Notes: generated from the sequence alone by a model not told the origin. A DNA stretch of 64,000 nucleotides from Phytohabitans houttuyneae (GCF_011764425.1 NZ_BLPF01000001.1:1851001-1915000), one strand, 5' to 3'. Shown: positions 26,464-36,367, counted from the stretch's first letter. Made by a program: numbers and translations.

Positions 26464-27384
26464 TCAGACGCGGGCGCCGGCCGGCAGGTTCTGCCACACC
26501 TCGCGGGTCGCCGTCGACCGGTTGAGCGTGATGAAGTGGATGCCCGGCACGCCCTCGTCGAGCAGCCGCGTGCACATCTCGCTGCACTGCTCGATGCCGA
26601 GCCGGCGCACCGCCTCGGCGTCGTCGGCGATCCGCTCGAAGCGCGCGAGCAGCGCCGGCGGGAAGGGGGCGCCGGAGAGCTGCTCGGACCGCTCGATCGT
26701 GGCCATCCGGGTCACCGGCATGACGCCCGGCACGATCGGGGTGTCGCAGCCGGCGGCGGCCACCCGGTCGCGAAGGCGCAGGTAGTCGTCGGCGTCGAAG
26801 AACATCTGGGTGATCGCGAAGTCGGCGCCGGCCCGGCACTTTTCGATGAAGCGGTCGGTGTCGGAGGCGATGTCGGGCGAGCGTGGGTGCTTGTACGGGA
26901 AGGCGGCCACGCCGACGCAGAAGTCGCCGGACTCCTTGAGGAGGCGGACCAGATCCGCCGCGTACATCACGCCGTCGGGGTGCCGCACCCACTCGCCCAT
27001 CGGGTTGCCCGGAGGGTCGCCACGCACCGCCAGCACGTTGCGCACGCCGACGCCGGCCAGGCGGCCGATCACGTGGCGCAGCTCGGCGACCGAGTGGTTG
27101 ACCGCGGTGAGGTGGGCCATCGGCAGCAGCGTGGTCTCGGTGGCCACGCGCTCGGTCACCGAGACGGTGGTGTCGCGGGTGGTCCCGCCCGCCCCGTAGG
27201 TGATCGAGACGAACGAGGGACGCAGCGGCTCGAGCTCGCGGATGGCCTGCCACAGCAGCGGCTGCCCCTCCGCCGTCTTGGGCGGGAAGAACTCGAAGGA
27301 GAACGTCGGCGCTGGGCCGGCGATCAGGTCGCCGATCGACGGCTGGGAGCCGCCGGGGAGGACGGAGGGTAGACCGAGAGCCAC
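26464..27384 (-). CDS. metF: 5,10-methylenetetrahydrofolate reductase
   Basis: A 306-aa TIM-barrel flavoprotein that makes 5-methyl-THF for methionine synthesis. Key parts are [14 protein letters not shown] with the catalytic Glu, [43 protein letters not shown] and IVPGVMPV. The GTG at 27384 ([21 protein letters not shown]) gives the usual length; an in-frame ATG at 27504 would add 40 residues unlike the family. In mycobacteria a metF-like gene also sits next to idsA2, as here. It is co-directional with the phosphatidyltransferase and divergent from the regulator gene. Confidence 0.93.
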   Translation of the reverse strand: MALGLPSVLPGGSQPSIGDLIAGPAPTFSFEFFPPKTAEGQPLLWQAIRELEPLRPSFVSITYGAGGTTRDTTVSVTERVATETTLLPMAHLTAVNHSVAELRHVIGRLAGVGVRNVLAVRGDPPGNPMGEWVRHPDGVMYAADLVRLLKESGDFCVGVAAFPYKHPRSPDIASDTDRFIEKCRAGADFAITQMFFDADDYLRLRDRVAAAGCDTPIVPGVMPVTRMATIERSEQLSGAPFPPALLARFERIADDAEAVRRLGIEQCSEMCTRLLDEGVPGIHFITLNRSTATREVWQNLPAGARV

Positions 27385-27671
27385 CCAGTGACTGTATCGG
27401 TTGGCCTCGACCCGCAGTCGGCCCATCTCAGAGCGTGGCGGCAGGGCGTGCGGATCTTCCACGCCGAAAACGTCGTACCCGCGCGGTAAAAGGTTTGGCA
27501 GCACGGGTGCCCGCTCCCGGCCCTTCGCGGGGGTGACCGGCCGGGGGCGGCGCCCCGTGCGGGGTTACGGGGGCGCCCGGCGGCGCCCAGGGGGTGGGGC
27601 GCTGCCGGGCGGCCGAGGGGTCGGCACGTGCGTCAGGAGGTTTTCGTGGCTCGAGGGGGCTGAGGTTCGCC

Positions 27672-29198
27672 GTGTCCGTTGGACGCATCGACCAGGATCC
27701 GGGCGGCACGCCGCCGCCATCCACCGCGCCCGCATCGCTGGGCGCCCTGTTGGCCGCGCTCCGGCTGGGGCGCGGCTGGTCGCAGCTGCGCGTGGCCGAG
27801 CAGCTCACCGCGGCTGCCGGCGTGCACACCGTCAGCCGGCACGAGGTCAGCCGCTGGGAGCGCGGCGAGCGGGTTCCCGGCGACTTCTGGCTGAGCTGGC
27901 TCGCGGTCGTGCTCGACGTGCCGGGCGGGGAGCTGGCGCTGGCCGCCGAGGCCGCCCGCCGAGGCCGGCGATCCACGCTGCCGCCCGCACCGGTCGACGG
28001 CCAGGACGACCTTCTCCGCCTCGCCCACGCCTGGCTGGCCGACCCGGCCGGCTCGCTCGGTCGGGCCACGGCCCGGCCCGCCGCCACGCCGGCAGCCAAG
28101 GGCGCAGGGCCGGAGCGGCCCGGAGCCGCGCGGGGATCGGGCGGTCGCGCCGCGCACGCGGCGGCGCCCCGCGACCGGGCCGGACCGGTGCCATCGACCC
28201 TCGACGCGCTGGCCGGCTGGCTGGCCGGCGCGCGCCGGGCGGCCGCACCGAGCGGGCGGCGCCGCGGTGGAGCCGACCCCGACGCGGTGGCCGCCACGGT
28301 CGCCGTCCTGCGCCGGCAGGACGACCTGGTCGGCGGCACCGACCTGGCCGGGCCGGCCGGGCGCGAGCTGGACGCGGCGCTCGGCAGGCCGCCGGGCGGG
28401 CCGTCGAGCCGGCGGCTGCTCGCGGTGGTGGCCGAGGCGGCACAGCTCACCGGCTGGCTGGCCGCCGACGCGGGTGACGTGGGCAGCGCGCTCACCGCCT
28501 ACCGCGCCGCACTCACCGCGGCGGCGGAGGCCGGCGACCGGCCGCTCGCCGCACACGTGCTCGGCTCGGCCAGCCACCTGCTCGCCGGCCACGGCGACCC
28601 GCGCGGGGCACTGCTGCTGGCCCGCACCGGCCTGGCCGGCGCCGGCCGGACGGCCTCGGCCACGCTGCGGGCGCTGCTGCTGCACCGGGTGGCGTTCGCG
28701 GCCGCGCTGTGCGGCGAGCGCCGGGCCGCGCACGACGCGCTCGACCAGGCCGGCACCATCGCCGCCCGCCGCGACCCGACCCAGGACCCGACCTGGCTGT
28801 ACTGGGTGGACGAGGCGGAGCTGTCCGCGATGACCGGCCGCAGCATGGCCGCGCTGGGCCGCCCGCTGCGGGCCGAGCCGCTGCTCACCGCCGCCGTGGG
28901 CCGCAGCGGACAGCCGCGCACCACCGCCCTCTACGGCGCCTGGCTGGCGCGCGCCTGCCTGGATCTCGGCGAGGTGGAGCGGGCCGGCGAGGTGGCCGGC
29001 ACCGCGCTGCTCGACGCGGTCCGCTCGGGCTCCGCGCGGGCCGCCGCCGAGGTGGTGAGGGTACGCCCGCGGCTGGCCGCCCACCGCGAGGTGCCCGAGG
29101 CCAGACGGTTCGCCGAGCTGGCCACCGCCTGCGGTCCCTATCTGCCCGAAGTTGCAGGGATGGGGCCCCCGAAAGCAGTGGAGATCAGAAGCGACTAG
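27672..29198 (+). CDS. XRE-type HTH regulator with helical repeat C-terminus
   Basis: A 508-aa protein. The N-terminal HTH is clear: LGALLAALRLGRGWSQLRVAEQLTAAAGVHTVSRHEVSRWERGERVP (about residues 17-64). A Pro/Ala/Gly-rich linker (about 120-200) leads to an all-helical TPR-like region of repeated AxxYRAAL / GDPRGALLLARTGL units that probably binds a ligand or partner. The GTG at 27672 is preferred; the upstream frame is a chance extension. It ends nine bases before the GGPP synthase gene, so it may be co-transcribed with and regulate the downstream isoprenoid genes, but no operator is evident. Confidence 0.8.
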   Translation: MSVGRIDQDPGGTPPPSTAPASLGALLAALRLGRGWSQLRVAEQLTAAAGVHTVSRHEVSRWERGERVPGDFWLSWLAVVLDVPGGELALAAEAARRGRRSTLPPAPVDGQDDLLRLAHAWLADPAGSLGRATARPAATPAAKGAGPERPGAARGSGGRAAHAAAPRDRAGPVPSTLDALAGWLAGARRAAAPSGRRRGGADPDAVAATVAVLRRQDDLVGGTDLAGPAGRELDAALGRPPGGPSSRRLLAVVAEAAQLTGWLAADAGDVGSALTAYRAALTAAAEAGDRPLAAHVLGSASHLLAGHGDPRGALLLARTGLAGAGRTASATLRALLLHRVAFAAALCGERRAAHDALDQAGTIAARRDPTQDPTWLYWVDEAELSAMTGRSMAALGRPLRAEPLLTAAVGRSGQPRTTALYGAWLARACLDLGEVERAGEVAGTALLDAVRSGSARAAAEVVRVRPRLAAHREVPEARRFAELATACGPYLPEVAGMGPPKAVEIRSD

Positions 29199-30292
<1,094 letters not shown>

Positions 30293-30295
30293 GGC

Positions 30296-30757
30296 TCAGA
30301 GCGTCGGGATCAGCGCGGTGCCGTCCGGCTCCTGGACCGGTCCCGCGCCGCGCAGCAGCACGTAGAGCGGCGGCGCCCCGGCCTCCCGCCGTGCCGCGAT
30401 GGCCTCGACGAAGACCTGGTGCGCCTGCCGCCACGCCTTGACGTCCGACCGGGCCAGCCCGCCGTACTGCTCCCACAGCAGCACGTGGCCCCGCCAGGCC
30501 AGCCACGACAGGTCGGCGAGGCAGTCGAAGAAGGCGTCCCAGCCGCGCCCGGACCAGGCGGGGAATGACAGCTCCTCCGCGCAGCGGTCGAAGAGGTCCA
30601 GCCGACCGCCCAGCGCCTTTCCGTCGAGCTGGTGCACCGCCCAGCTGGCGGCCGCGAGCTCGCGGCGCACAGCGCTCGGATGTGCACGGGACAGCCAGCG
30701 GTAGACCCCCGGCGGGCGCGTACCCGCAAGGACCGCGGCGAGCCGCGCCGTCGTCAC
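30296..30757 (-). CDS. Barstar-family protein
   Basis: A 153-aa protein with the barstar fold. The signature is VHQLDGKALGGRLDLFDRCAEELSFPAWSGRGWDAFFDCLADLSWL, matching the barstar helix-2 region that plugs the RNase active site. The GTG at 30757 has GGAGGGGGAG before it. Barstar proteins inhibit barnase-type RNases; no RNase gene is visible nearby, so the target is encoded elsewhere or the protein has another role. It is convergent with the diphosphate synthase, with a 3-bp gap. Confidence 0.85.
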   Translation of the reverse strand: MTTARLAAVLAGTRPPGVYRWLSRAHPSAVRRELAAASWAVHQLDGKALGGRLDLFDRCAEELSFPAWSGRGWDAFFDCLADLSWLAWRGHVLLWEQYGGLARSDVKAWRQAHQVFVEAIAARREAGAPPLYVLLRGAGPVQEPDGTALIPTL

Positions 30758-30916
30758 CGGGCTCCCCCTCCTGAGCCGCTCCCCCGCGCGACGCACCGGA
30801 CCACGGGCCCCCCGACCCTCCGGCGCACGCGCCTGTTGGCGAAGTGTGCCCGCCGTGCCCCGTACAGGCAAGACCGCCCTATGCCCGTTCGGGCAGGTCA
30901 ACGGGGTATGAAGCGC

Positions 30917-31225
30917 TTATTCGGGCACGCTCCGGTCACGGCGCCCCCACCAGGTCCACAGGGAGAGCGTGAGCAACACGAGGGCGAAACCGAACAGCAG
31001 GTCCTCAACCGGGGCGTAGACGAGGCGGAGCCCGAGGATCGCGTCCGGGTCGTACCGCACGACGCCCCGCCCGGTCAGGATCCCGTTGGAGATCAGCTGA
31101 AAGAACACGATGATCGGGTACGTCGCCCAGAAGACCCGCCGCCGCAACAGGCGCGTCCGCAGCACGAACAGGTCCACGACGACCGCACCGGCCACGCCCA
31201 GCAGCGCCGCCGCCGTGTACGTCAC
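30917..31225 (-). CDS. crtYd: Lycopene cyclase subunit, CrtYd-like
   Basis: A 102-aa membrane protein with about three helices. It begins MTYTAAALLGVAGAVVVDLFVLRTRLL and contains VFWATYPIIVFFQLISNGILTGRGVVRYDPDAILGLRLVYAPVEDLLFGFALVLLTLSLW, typical of the lycopene-cyclase domain. Together with the upstream CrtYc-like subunit it forms the heterodimeric cyclase of actinobacteria. The GTG start overlaps the crtYc stop by 4 bp, so the two are co-translated. Whether the product is a beta or other ring cannot be told from sequence. Confidence 0.87.
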   Translation of the reverse strand: MTYTAAALLGVAGAVVVDLFVLRTRLLRRRVFWATYPIIVFFQLISNGILTGRGVVRYDPDAILGLRLVYAPVEDLLFGFALVLLTLSLWTWWGRRDRSVPE

Positions 31226-31536
31226 CGGTCGCCCAGGACTTTCCGGACCGCTTCGAAGCCGAGGATGGCGCAGATCGGGACCACCAGGAAGAAGAGCAGC
31301 TCGTCCAGCGGCAGCCCGCCGGGAAACACCACTCCGGTGGTCTGCGCCGGGTCGAACGTCCAGTGACCGGCGGCGATGGCCAGCAGGTCCCACACGACGA
31401 AGACCGCCGCGACCGGCACGAGCGTGAGCACCAGCCGCCGCCACTGCTTGAGCACGCCCACCCGCAGCGCCGGCTCCAGCCAGAGCGCGCCGGCGAGGCA
31501 GCCGGCGAGCACGGCCAGGTAGGTGAGGTGCCGCAC
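31222..31536 (-). CDS. crtYc: Lycopene cyclase subunit, CrtYc-like
   Basis: A 104-aa membrane protein with three helices. VFVVWDLLAIAAGHWTFDPAQTTGVVFPGGLPLDELLFFLVVPICAILGFEAVRKVL carries the family's conserved W-Asp and LPLDELLFF with paired acidic residues. It is the partner of the next gene. crtYc/crtYd lie between the Rv2175c-like gene and barstar, an insertion relative to the mycobacterial order. Phytoene synthase and phytoene desaturase are not in the window, so the pathway is completed elsewhere. It starts 2 bp after the Rv2175c-like stop. Confidence 0.87.
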   Translation of the reverse strand: MRHLTYLAVLAGCLAGALWLEPALRVGVLKQWRRLVLTLVPVAAVFVVWDLLAIAAGHWTFDPAQTTGVVFPGGLPLDELLFFLVVPICAILGFEAVRKVLGDR

Positions 31537-31538
31537 GG

Positions 31539-31910
31539 TCAGAAGCCCAGCGCCTGCGCCCGCCGCTTGACCTCGGTGGCCCGGCCGGTGCTCAGCGCGT
31601 CCGCGGGCTTACCCGGAAGGGTGTCGTCCGGCTCGTAGAGCCACCGCAGGGCCTCTTCGTCGTTGTACCCAGCGTCGTGCAGCAGGGTCAGGACGCCGGG
31701 GAGGTGCTTGAGCACGGTGCGGTTGACCACGAACTCGGCAGGCACCCGGAGCACGCCGTCCCGCCGCACGGCGAGCAACGCATGGTCACGGATCATCTGG
31801 TTGACCTTGTTGACCGGTACGTCGATGCGCTCGGCGACCTCCGGCAGGGTCAGCCAGGCGGTGGGTCCACCGGAGGCCGGTGACGAAGAGGCCGGTGCGG
31901 AATCGGTCAC
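31539..31910 (-). CDS. Rv2175c-family DNA-binding protein
   Basis: A 123-aa protein with a winged-helix-like DNA-binding core: WLTLPEVAERIDVPVNKVNQMIRDHALLAVRRDGVLRVPAEFV (about residues 19-61), then a conserved C-terminus (YNDEEALRWLYEPDDTLPGKPADAL). In M. tuberculosis Rv2175c is a DNA-binding substrate of the kinase PknL, phosphorylated near its N-terminus. Here the flexible N-terminus is rich in Thr and Ser (MTDSAPASSSPASGG) and pknL is about 0.8 kb away, so the same link is plausible. The GTG at 31910 sets the usual length. Confidence 0.88.
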   Translation of the reverse strand: MTDSAPASSSPASGGPTAWLTLPEVAERIDVPVNKVNQMIRDHALLAVRRDGVLRVPAEFVVNRTVLKHLPGVLTLLHDAGYNDEEALRWLYEPDDTLPGKPADALSTGRATEVKRRAQALGF

Positions 31911-32056
31911 CCGCTCACCCTGCCACGACGGACCCGACGCACACCAGCACCCCTGACTTTCCCCGTAACCCACGCGCGTTACCGGCGGCGGAAGCCGGCG
32001 GGCGCGCCCGTTTCGGGCGGCGGTGACCCCTGGCCGGCCGCCGGAAGGACCTTGTC

Positions 32057-32653
32057 GTGAGGAACGTAGGCCGTGAGGTGTCGGGCGCCTGGCGCTCACT
32101 CCGGTACGACCTCTCCCGTCGACCGGCCGGGCCGGTCGACGACGCACCGGCTGACCTGACCTACCCGCAGTACGAGCCGGCCCACCGGCCGCGGCGGCGG
32201 GTGCTGGCCGCCACCACGTTCGGGGCGCTTTCGCTGGCCGGCGCGGCGGGTACCTACTTCGCCGTCGTCGGCGGGCTGAGCGCGCTCGCGAGCGAGGAGG
32301 CGGTGCCGCCGCCGAACCGGCTGCCGGCGGTGGCCGGGCCGGCGTCGCCGACACCGACCGCGCGGGGCGTGGCATCCGTGCCGAGCCCGTCGCCGAGCCG
32401 TACCGTCGTGGCGCCGGCGGGCGGGGCGGTGCCGAGTCCGAGCGGGCGTGCGGTGCTCGGCCGCGCGCCGGTACGCCCGGCGCCGAGCCCGACGTGCGCC
32501 TGCGTGACCCCGCCGGTGCCCACGCCGACGTCCGCGCCGCCGGTCGGGCCGACCCCGGATCCCCCTGCGAGTAGTAGTCCACCAGCGCCGACGCCGTCCG
32601 CATCGCCCCCGGCCACACCCGGTCCGAGTGACCCGCCGCCCGCAGGTGGATAG
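32057..32653 (+). CDS. Hypothetical membrane-anchored Pro/Ser-rich protein
   Basis: A 198-aa protein that I do not recognise by family. A cytoplasmic basic N-terminus (about 55 residues) precedes one membrane helix (VLAATTFGALSLAGAAGTYFAVV), followed by a long outside tail almost wholly of Pro, Ser, Thr and Ala (PTPTSAPPVGPTPDPPASS). Such tails span the cell wall or are heavily O-glycosylated in actinobacteria. It is 42 bp ahead of pknL on the same strand, so the two may be co-transcribed; a kinase-partner role is speculative. The GTG at 32057 is preceded by GGAAGG. Confidence 0.65.
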   Translation: MRNVGREVSGAWRSLRYDLSRRPAGPVDDAPADLTYPQYEPAHRPRRRVLAATTFGALSLAGAAGTYFAVVGGLSALASEEAVPPPNRLPAVAGPASPTPTARGVASVPSPSPSRTVVAPAGGAVPSPSGRAVLGRAPVRPAPSPTCACVTPPVPTPTSAPPVGPTPDPPASSSPPAPTPSASPPATPGPSDPPPAGG

Positions 32654-32695
32654 GCTCCTGCCGCCGGGCCTGAGGAAGACATAGACTGCCTGCCG

Positions 32696-34651
32696 ATGGA
32701 GATACAGGTCGCCGACACGCTACTGGGCACGCTGGTCGACGGGCGCTACCGCATCCGCGGTCGGGTCGCCCGTGGCGGCATGGCGACCGTGTACATGGGC
32801 GTGGACGAGCGGCTCGAGCGCACAGTCGCCCTCAAAATCATCAATCCGGCCCAGGTGCGGGAGGCGCGGTTCGTCGAGCGCTTCACCGACGAGGCCAAGA
32901 CGATCGCGCTCCTCACCCACCCCAACGTGGTTGCCGTCTACGACCAGGGCACCCACGGCGGCCTGCCCTACCTGGTGATGGAGTACGTGCGGGGTCGCAC
33001 CCTGCGCGACGTGCTCGCCGAGCGCGGCCGGCTCAACCCGGGCGAGGCGCTGGCGATCCTGGAGCAGATGCTCTCCGCGATTGCCGCCGCGCACCGGGCC
33101 GGGCTGGTGCACCGCGACGTCAAGCCGGAAAACGTGCTGGTCGCCGAGGCGCCCAGCGGCGGCTCGGGCAACCTTGTGGACAGCGTGGTCAAGGTCGCCG
33201 ACTTCGGGCTGGCCCGTGCCGTGGAGGCGAGCGCCGACGACGAGGCCGGCGGCCAGCTTATGGCCACCGTGGCGTACGTGGCGCCCGAGCTCGTCACCAA
33301 CGGCCACGCCGACGCGCGCACCGATGTGTACTCGGCGGGCATCGTGCTCTTCGAGATGCTGACCGGCCGCGTGCCGTACGACGGGGACAAGCCGGTCGAG
33401 GTCGCCTGGCAGCACGTCGACCACGACGTCCCGCCGCCCTCCTCGGTCGTGCACAACCTGCCCGAGGTGCTCGACGACCTGGTGGCCCGCGCCACGCGGC
33501 GCGACCCCGGCGCCCGGCCGACCGATGCCGGCGCGCTGCTCGCCGAGGTGCAGCAGGTCCGCGACGACCTGGGCAACTCGGCCAACGCCAGCACCGCCGT
33601 CCTGCGCCAGGTGGCCCAGCCCACCCAGATCATCGCGCCCGTGTCGCCGGTCGACCGGCCCTCCTGGGCCCGCCTGCCGGAGCAGAAGCCGCAGCCTCCG
33701 GGCCGGCGCCGGGCCGCGCCACCGCCCGACGACGGCATCGGCCAGCGGCTGGGCGGCCTGCGCCTGAGGCTGCTCGGCGACCCACGCGCCCGCCTCGCTG
33801 TCGTCGCCGCCGCGGCGGTCCTGCTGCTGCTCGCGGTGATCGGCATCTGGTGGGCCGGATTCGGCCGCTACACCGTCGCCCCGCAGCTGGTCAGCATGAC
33901 CAAGGCCGAGGCGGAGGCGCAGGCCACGAGCGGCGGCTTCGAGATCCAGTACGCCGAGGGCCGCTACGACGAAGAGATCGCCAAGGACGTCGTGCTCGCC
34001 CAGGATCCGCCGTCGACCGCGCGGATCGTCAAGGGCGGCACGCTCACGCTGACCCTCTCGCTCGGACCGGAGCGCTACGACGTCCCCGACGTGATCGGCA
34101 AGGACCTCGCGCAGGCCAAGGCGGACGTGGAGGGCGCAAAGCTGGTCCTCAAGGAGGGCCCGGCGAAGTTTGACGACCGGCTCCCGAAGGGCATCGTGCT
34201 GGCGGTCGACCCCAAGGCGGGCACCAAGGTCAGGCCGGGCACCACGGTCACCGTGACAGTCAGCAAGGGCCGCGCGCCGATCACGGTGCCGGAGGTCGTC
34301 GGCAAGAACATCAACGACGCCCGCGCCCAGCTCCAGGCGCTCGGCCTCGTGGTCGTCGAGCAGTACAAGGACGACAACCGCGCCAAGGACGAGGTGATCG
34401 CGCAGACTCCGAGCAGCGGCTCCGGCGTCGAGTCGGGTGCGGAGATCAAGCTCGAGGTCAGCAAGGGCCCGCCGCAGGTCATCGTGAGCCGGGTCATCGA
34501 CCTCCCCTGCCAGCAGGGCAAGGCGCAGCTTGAGGCGCAGGGGCTGCGGGTGCGCGTCGACTTCAACCCCAACGGCATCGTGCGGATCCAGAACCCGGTG
34601 GAAAACACCCCGGTCGCCCCGGGCACCGAGGTCGTCATTGGCTGCTTCTAG
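32696..34651 (+). CDS. pknL: Serine/threonine protein kinase with PASTA repeats (PknL-type)
   Basis: A 651-aa transmembrane kinase. The kinase domain has the Gly-rich loop VARGGMATVY, Lys47 in VALKII, the catalytic HRDVKPEN at His139-Asp141, and DFG at Asp169. A Pro-rich juxtamembrane region precedes one helix (about 366-388), then four extracytoplasmic PASTA-type repeats (for example YDVPDVIGKDLAQAKADVEGAKLVL and ITVPEVVGKNINDARAQLQALGL). The fourth repeat has two Cys (LPCQQGK and the final GCF) that may form a disulfide. PASTA repeats sense muropeptides or lipid II. The Rv2175c-like gene nearby is the expected substrate. Confidence 0.93.
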   Translation: MEIQVADTLLGTLVDGRYRIRGRVARGGMATVYMGVDERLERTVALKIINPAQVREARFVERFTDEAKTIALLTHPNVVAVYDQGTHGGLPYLVMEYVRGRTLRDVLAERGRLNPGEALAILEQMLSAIAAAHRAGLVHRDVKPENVLVAEAPSGGSGNLVDSVVKVADFGLARAVEASADDEAGGQLMATVAYVAPELVTNGHADARTDVYSAGIVLFEMLTGRVPYDGDKPVEVAWQHVDHDVPPPSSVVHNLPEVLDDLVARATRRDPGARPTDAGALLAEVQQVRDDLGNSANASTAVLRQVAQPTQIIAPVSPVDRPSWARLPEQKPQPPGRRRAAPPPDDGIGQRLGGLRLRLLGDPRARLAVVAAAAVLLLLAVIGIWWAGFGRYTVAPQLVSMTKAEAEAQATSGGFEIQYAEGRYDEEIAKDVVLAQDPPSTARIVKGGTLTLTLSLGPERYDVPDVIGKDLAQAKADVEGAKLVLKEGPAKFDDRLPKGIVLAVDPKAGTKVRPGTTVTVTVSKGRAPITVPEVVGKNINDARAQLQALGLVVVEQYKDDNRAKDEVIAQTPSSGSGVESGAEIKLEVSKGPPQVIVSRVIDLPCQQGKAQLEAQGLRVRVDFNPNGIVRIQNPVENTPVAPGTEVVIGCF

Positions 34652-34697
34652 ACCCGCGCGTTCTACACCCGCGCGCACCCGTCCGAGGTCGCGGCCG

Positions 34698-35582
34698 GTG
34701 GCACGGGCAGCCGCGCAGGTCGCGCCGCGTCCGGTCGGCTCGCACACCCCCACGGCCGGCGGGCTGGCGAAGGCGGCACTGCCCTACGTGGACGGTGCCG
34801 GGTCCGAGGTGGCCCAGGTCTACGTCTCCAACTCGCGAGGCTGGGCACTGCCGCCCGGCGACCCCGCGCAGGACGAGGCGTTCCTGGCCGGGTGCGCCGA
34901 GCGCGGGCTGGCGGCGTACATCCACGCGTCGCTGCTGGTCAACCTCGGCTCTCCCACGGCGGCGACGGTCGAGCGTTCGGCCGAGACGCTGGCACACGCG
35001 CTGGCCCGGGGCGCGGCGATCGGCGCCTCCGGAGTGGTCTTCCACGCCGGCAGCGCCGTCGACGAGGGCCACGCCGACGCCGCGATGAAGCAGCTGCGCG
35101 AGGCGCTGCTCCCGCTGCTGGACCGGGCCGCCGCGAGCGGTGGGCCGAAGCTGCTGGTCGAGCCGACCGCGGGTGGCGGGCGCTCACTGGCCTCGAAGGT
35201 GGAGCACCTGGGGCCGTACCTGGACGCGGTCGACCACCACCCCTGGCTCGGCGTCTGCTTCGACACGTGCCACGCCTGGGCGGCCGGGCACGACCTCGCC
35301 ACCCCGGGCGGCATGACGGCCACGCTCGACGCGCTGGTGGCGGCGGTGGGTCCGGACCGGCTGTGGCTCGTACACGCCAACGACTCCCGCGACGGCTGCG
35401 GCTCGACACGTGACCGGCACGAGACGGTGGGCAAGGGCACGATCGGCGAGGCCGCTTTCGGCGAGCTGATGCGCCACCCGGCGACAGCCGGAGTGCCCGT
35501 CGTCGTGGAAACGCCCACCGAGGGATTTGTGGGCCATGCCGCGGACATTGCCACCCTCAAGGGGCTACGCCCTCTTGCATGA
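34698..35582 (+). CDS. nfo: Endonuclease IV (AP endonuclease family 2)
   Basis: A 294-aa TIM-barrel enzyme that cleaves at abasic sites and removes 3' blocks. It begins RPVGSHTPTAGGLAKAALPYVDGAGSEVAQVYV; metal ligands are visible in VVFHAGSAVD, LLVEPTAG, GVCFDTCHAWAAGHDL, LWLVHANDSRDGCGSTRDRHETVGKG and PVVVETPTEG. Three metal ions are expected. The GTG at 34698 was chosen as the nearest start before the conserved core; the frame is open further upstream inside pknL. It follows pknL after 46 bp. Confidence 0.93.
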   Translation: MARAAAQVAPRPVGSHTPTAGGLAKAALPYVDGAGSEVAQVYVSNSRGWALPPGDPAQDEAFLAGCAERGLAAYIHASLLVNLGSPTAATVERSAETLAHALARGAAIGASGVVFHAGSAVDEGHADAAMKQLREALLPLLDRAAASGGPKLLVEPTAGGGRSLASKVEHLGPYLDAVDHHPWLGVCFDTCHAWAAGHDLATPGGMTATLDALVAAVGPDRLWLVHANDSRDGCGSTRDRHETVGKGTIGEAAFGELMRHPATAGVPVVVETPTEGFVGHAADIATLKGLRPLA

Positions 35583-35592
35583 CCTGGAGTTT

Positions 35593-35639
35593 TAGGGCAC
35601 CCTTACTGAGGCCAGGCTAACCACAGTAAGGGCTGTCTA
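35593..35639. promoter_or_regulatory. IdeR/DmdR-type iron box upstream of bfd
   Basis: TGAGGCCAGGCTAACCACA (35607-35625) matches 14 of 19 positions of the iron-regulator box TTAGGTTAGGCTAACCTAA. It sits inside a wider dyad whose arms TAGGGCACCCTTACTG and CAGTAAGGGCTGTCTA pair at most positions, as in double IdeR sites. IdeR-iron controls iron storage genes in actinobacteria. Confidence 0.75.
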
Positions 35640-35830
35640 TGTATGTCTGCATCTGCGCGCGCGTCCGCGAGGGTGAGGTCCGTTCCGCCATCCGGCTCGG
35701 GGCCCGCTCCGAGGAGTCCGTGGGCGACGCGTGTGGCGCTGGCACCGGCTGTGGCACCTGCCTGGACCGCATCTGCGACCTGATCGACGAGGAGAACTCA
35801 GCCGACACGCTGCTGCCCCTGGCTGCCTGA
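35639..35830 (+). CDS. bfd: Bacterioferritin-associated ferredoxin
   Basis: A 63-aa BFD-like [2Fe-2S] protein. The four Cys are in YVCIC and CGAGTGCGTCLDRIC, giving the C-x-C and C-x-x-C arrangement of the family. Bfd donates electrons to release iron from bacterioferritin. The start ATG lies directly at the end of the iron-box dyad, so the leader is very short. bfr follows after 54 bp. The length is normal. Confidence 0.9.
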   Translation: MYVCICARVREGEVRSAIRLGARSEESVGDACGAGTGCGTCLDRICDLIDEENSADTLLPLAA

Positions 35831-35884
35831 CCTGCGCAAGGGCGTAGGCTCACCCCCACACGTTCACCTGTGGGGGTCTTCGGC

Positions 35885-36367
35885 ATGCAAGGCGACGCTC
35901 GCGTCATCGAGTTTCTCAACGAGCAACTGACAGCGGAGCTGACCGCGATCAACCAGTACTTCCTGCACGCGAAGATGCAGGAAAACTGGGGGTACACGAA
36001 GCTCGCCAAGTTCACGAAGCACGAGTCGATCGACGAGATGCGGCACGCGGAAGTGCTGACCGACCGCATCCTCTTCCTCGAGGGCCTGCCCAACTACCAG
36101 AAGCTCTTCGCGCTCCGGATCGGCGAGACCGTCAAGGAGCAGTTCGAGTGCGACATGAAGATCGAGCTGGAGGCGGTCGAGCGGCTGCGCCGCGGCATCG
36201 AGTACATGCGGTCCATCGGCGACGTCACCTCGGCGAACATCTTCGAGAGCATCCTCGAGGACGAGGAGCACCACGTCGACTACCTCGAGACCCAGCTGGG
36301 ACTCATCGAAAAGCTGGGCGAGGCGCTCTACCTGCAAAACGTGACGGAGCACCCCGACCCGTCGTAA
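35885..36367 (+). CDS. bfr: Bacterioferritin
   Basis: A 160-aa four-helix-bundle ferritin storing iron as a 24-mer with heme. The di-iron ligands are in LTAELTAINQYFLHA (Glu), KHESIDEMRHAE (E-x2-H) and ILEDEEHHVDYLETQ; the heme-binding Met lies in the first half (AEVLTDRILFLEG region). The ATG at 35885 (MQGDARVIEFLNEQ) with GGGGGTC upstream is the family start; a GTG at 35870 is possible but not needed. With bfd it forms an iron-dependent operon under the box at 35607, and a terminator follows. Confidence 0.95.
   Translation: MQGDARVIEFLNEQLTAELTAINQYFLHAKMQENWGYTKLAKFTKHESIDEMRHAEVLTDRILFLEGLPNYQKLFALRIGETVKEQFECDMKIELEAVERLRRGIEYMRSIGDVTSANIFESILEDEEHHVDYLETQLGLIEKLGEALYLQNVTEHPDPS

Noticed and set aside
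31965-31982. GTAAC-N8-GTTAC dyad between the Rv2175c-like and Pro-rich protein genes
   Set aside because: Arms of only five bases; likely chance, although its position in a divergent promoter is suggestive.
32720-34753. 677-aa open frame antisense to pknL
   Set aside because: Shadow frame; the plus strand encodes an unmistakable kinase with PASTA repeats.
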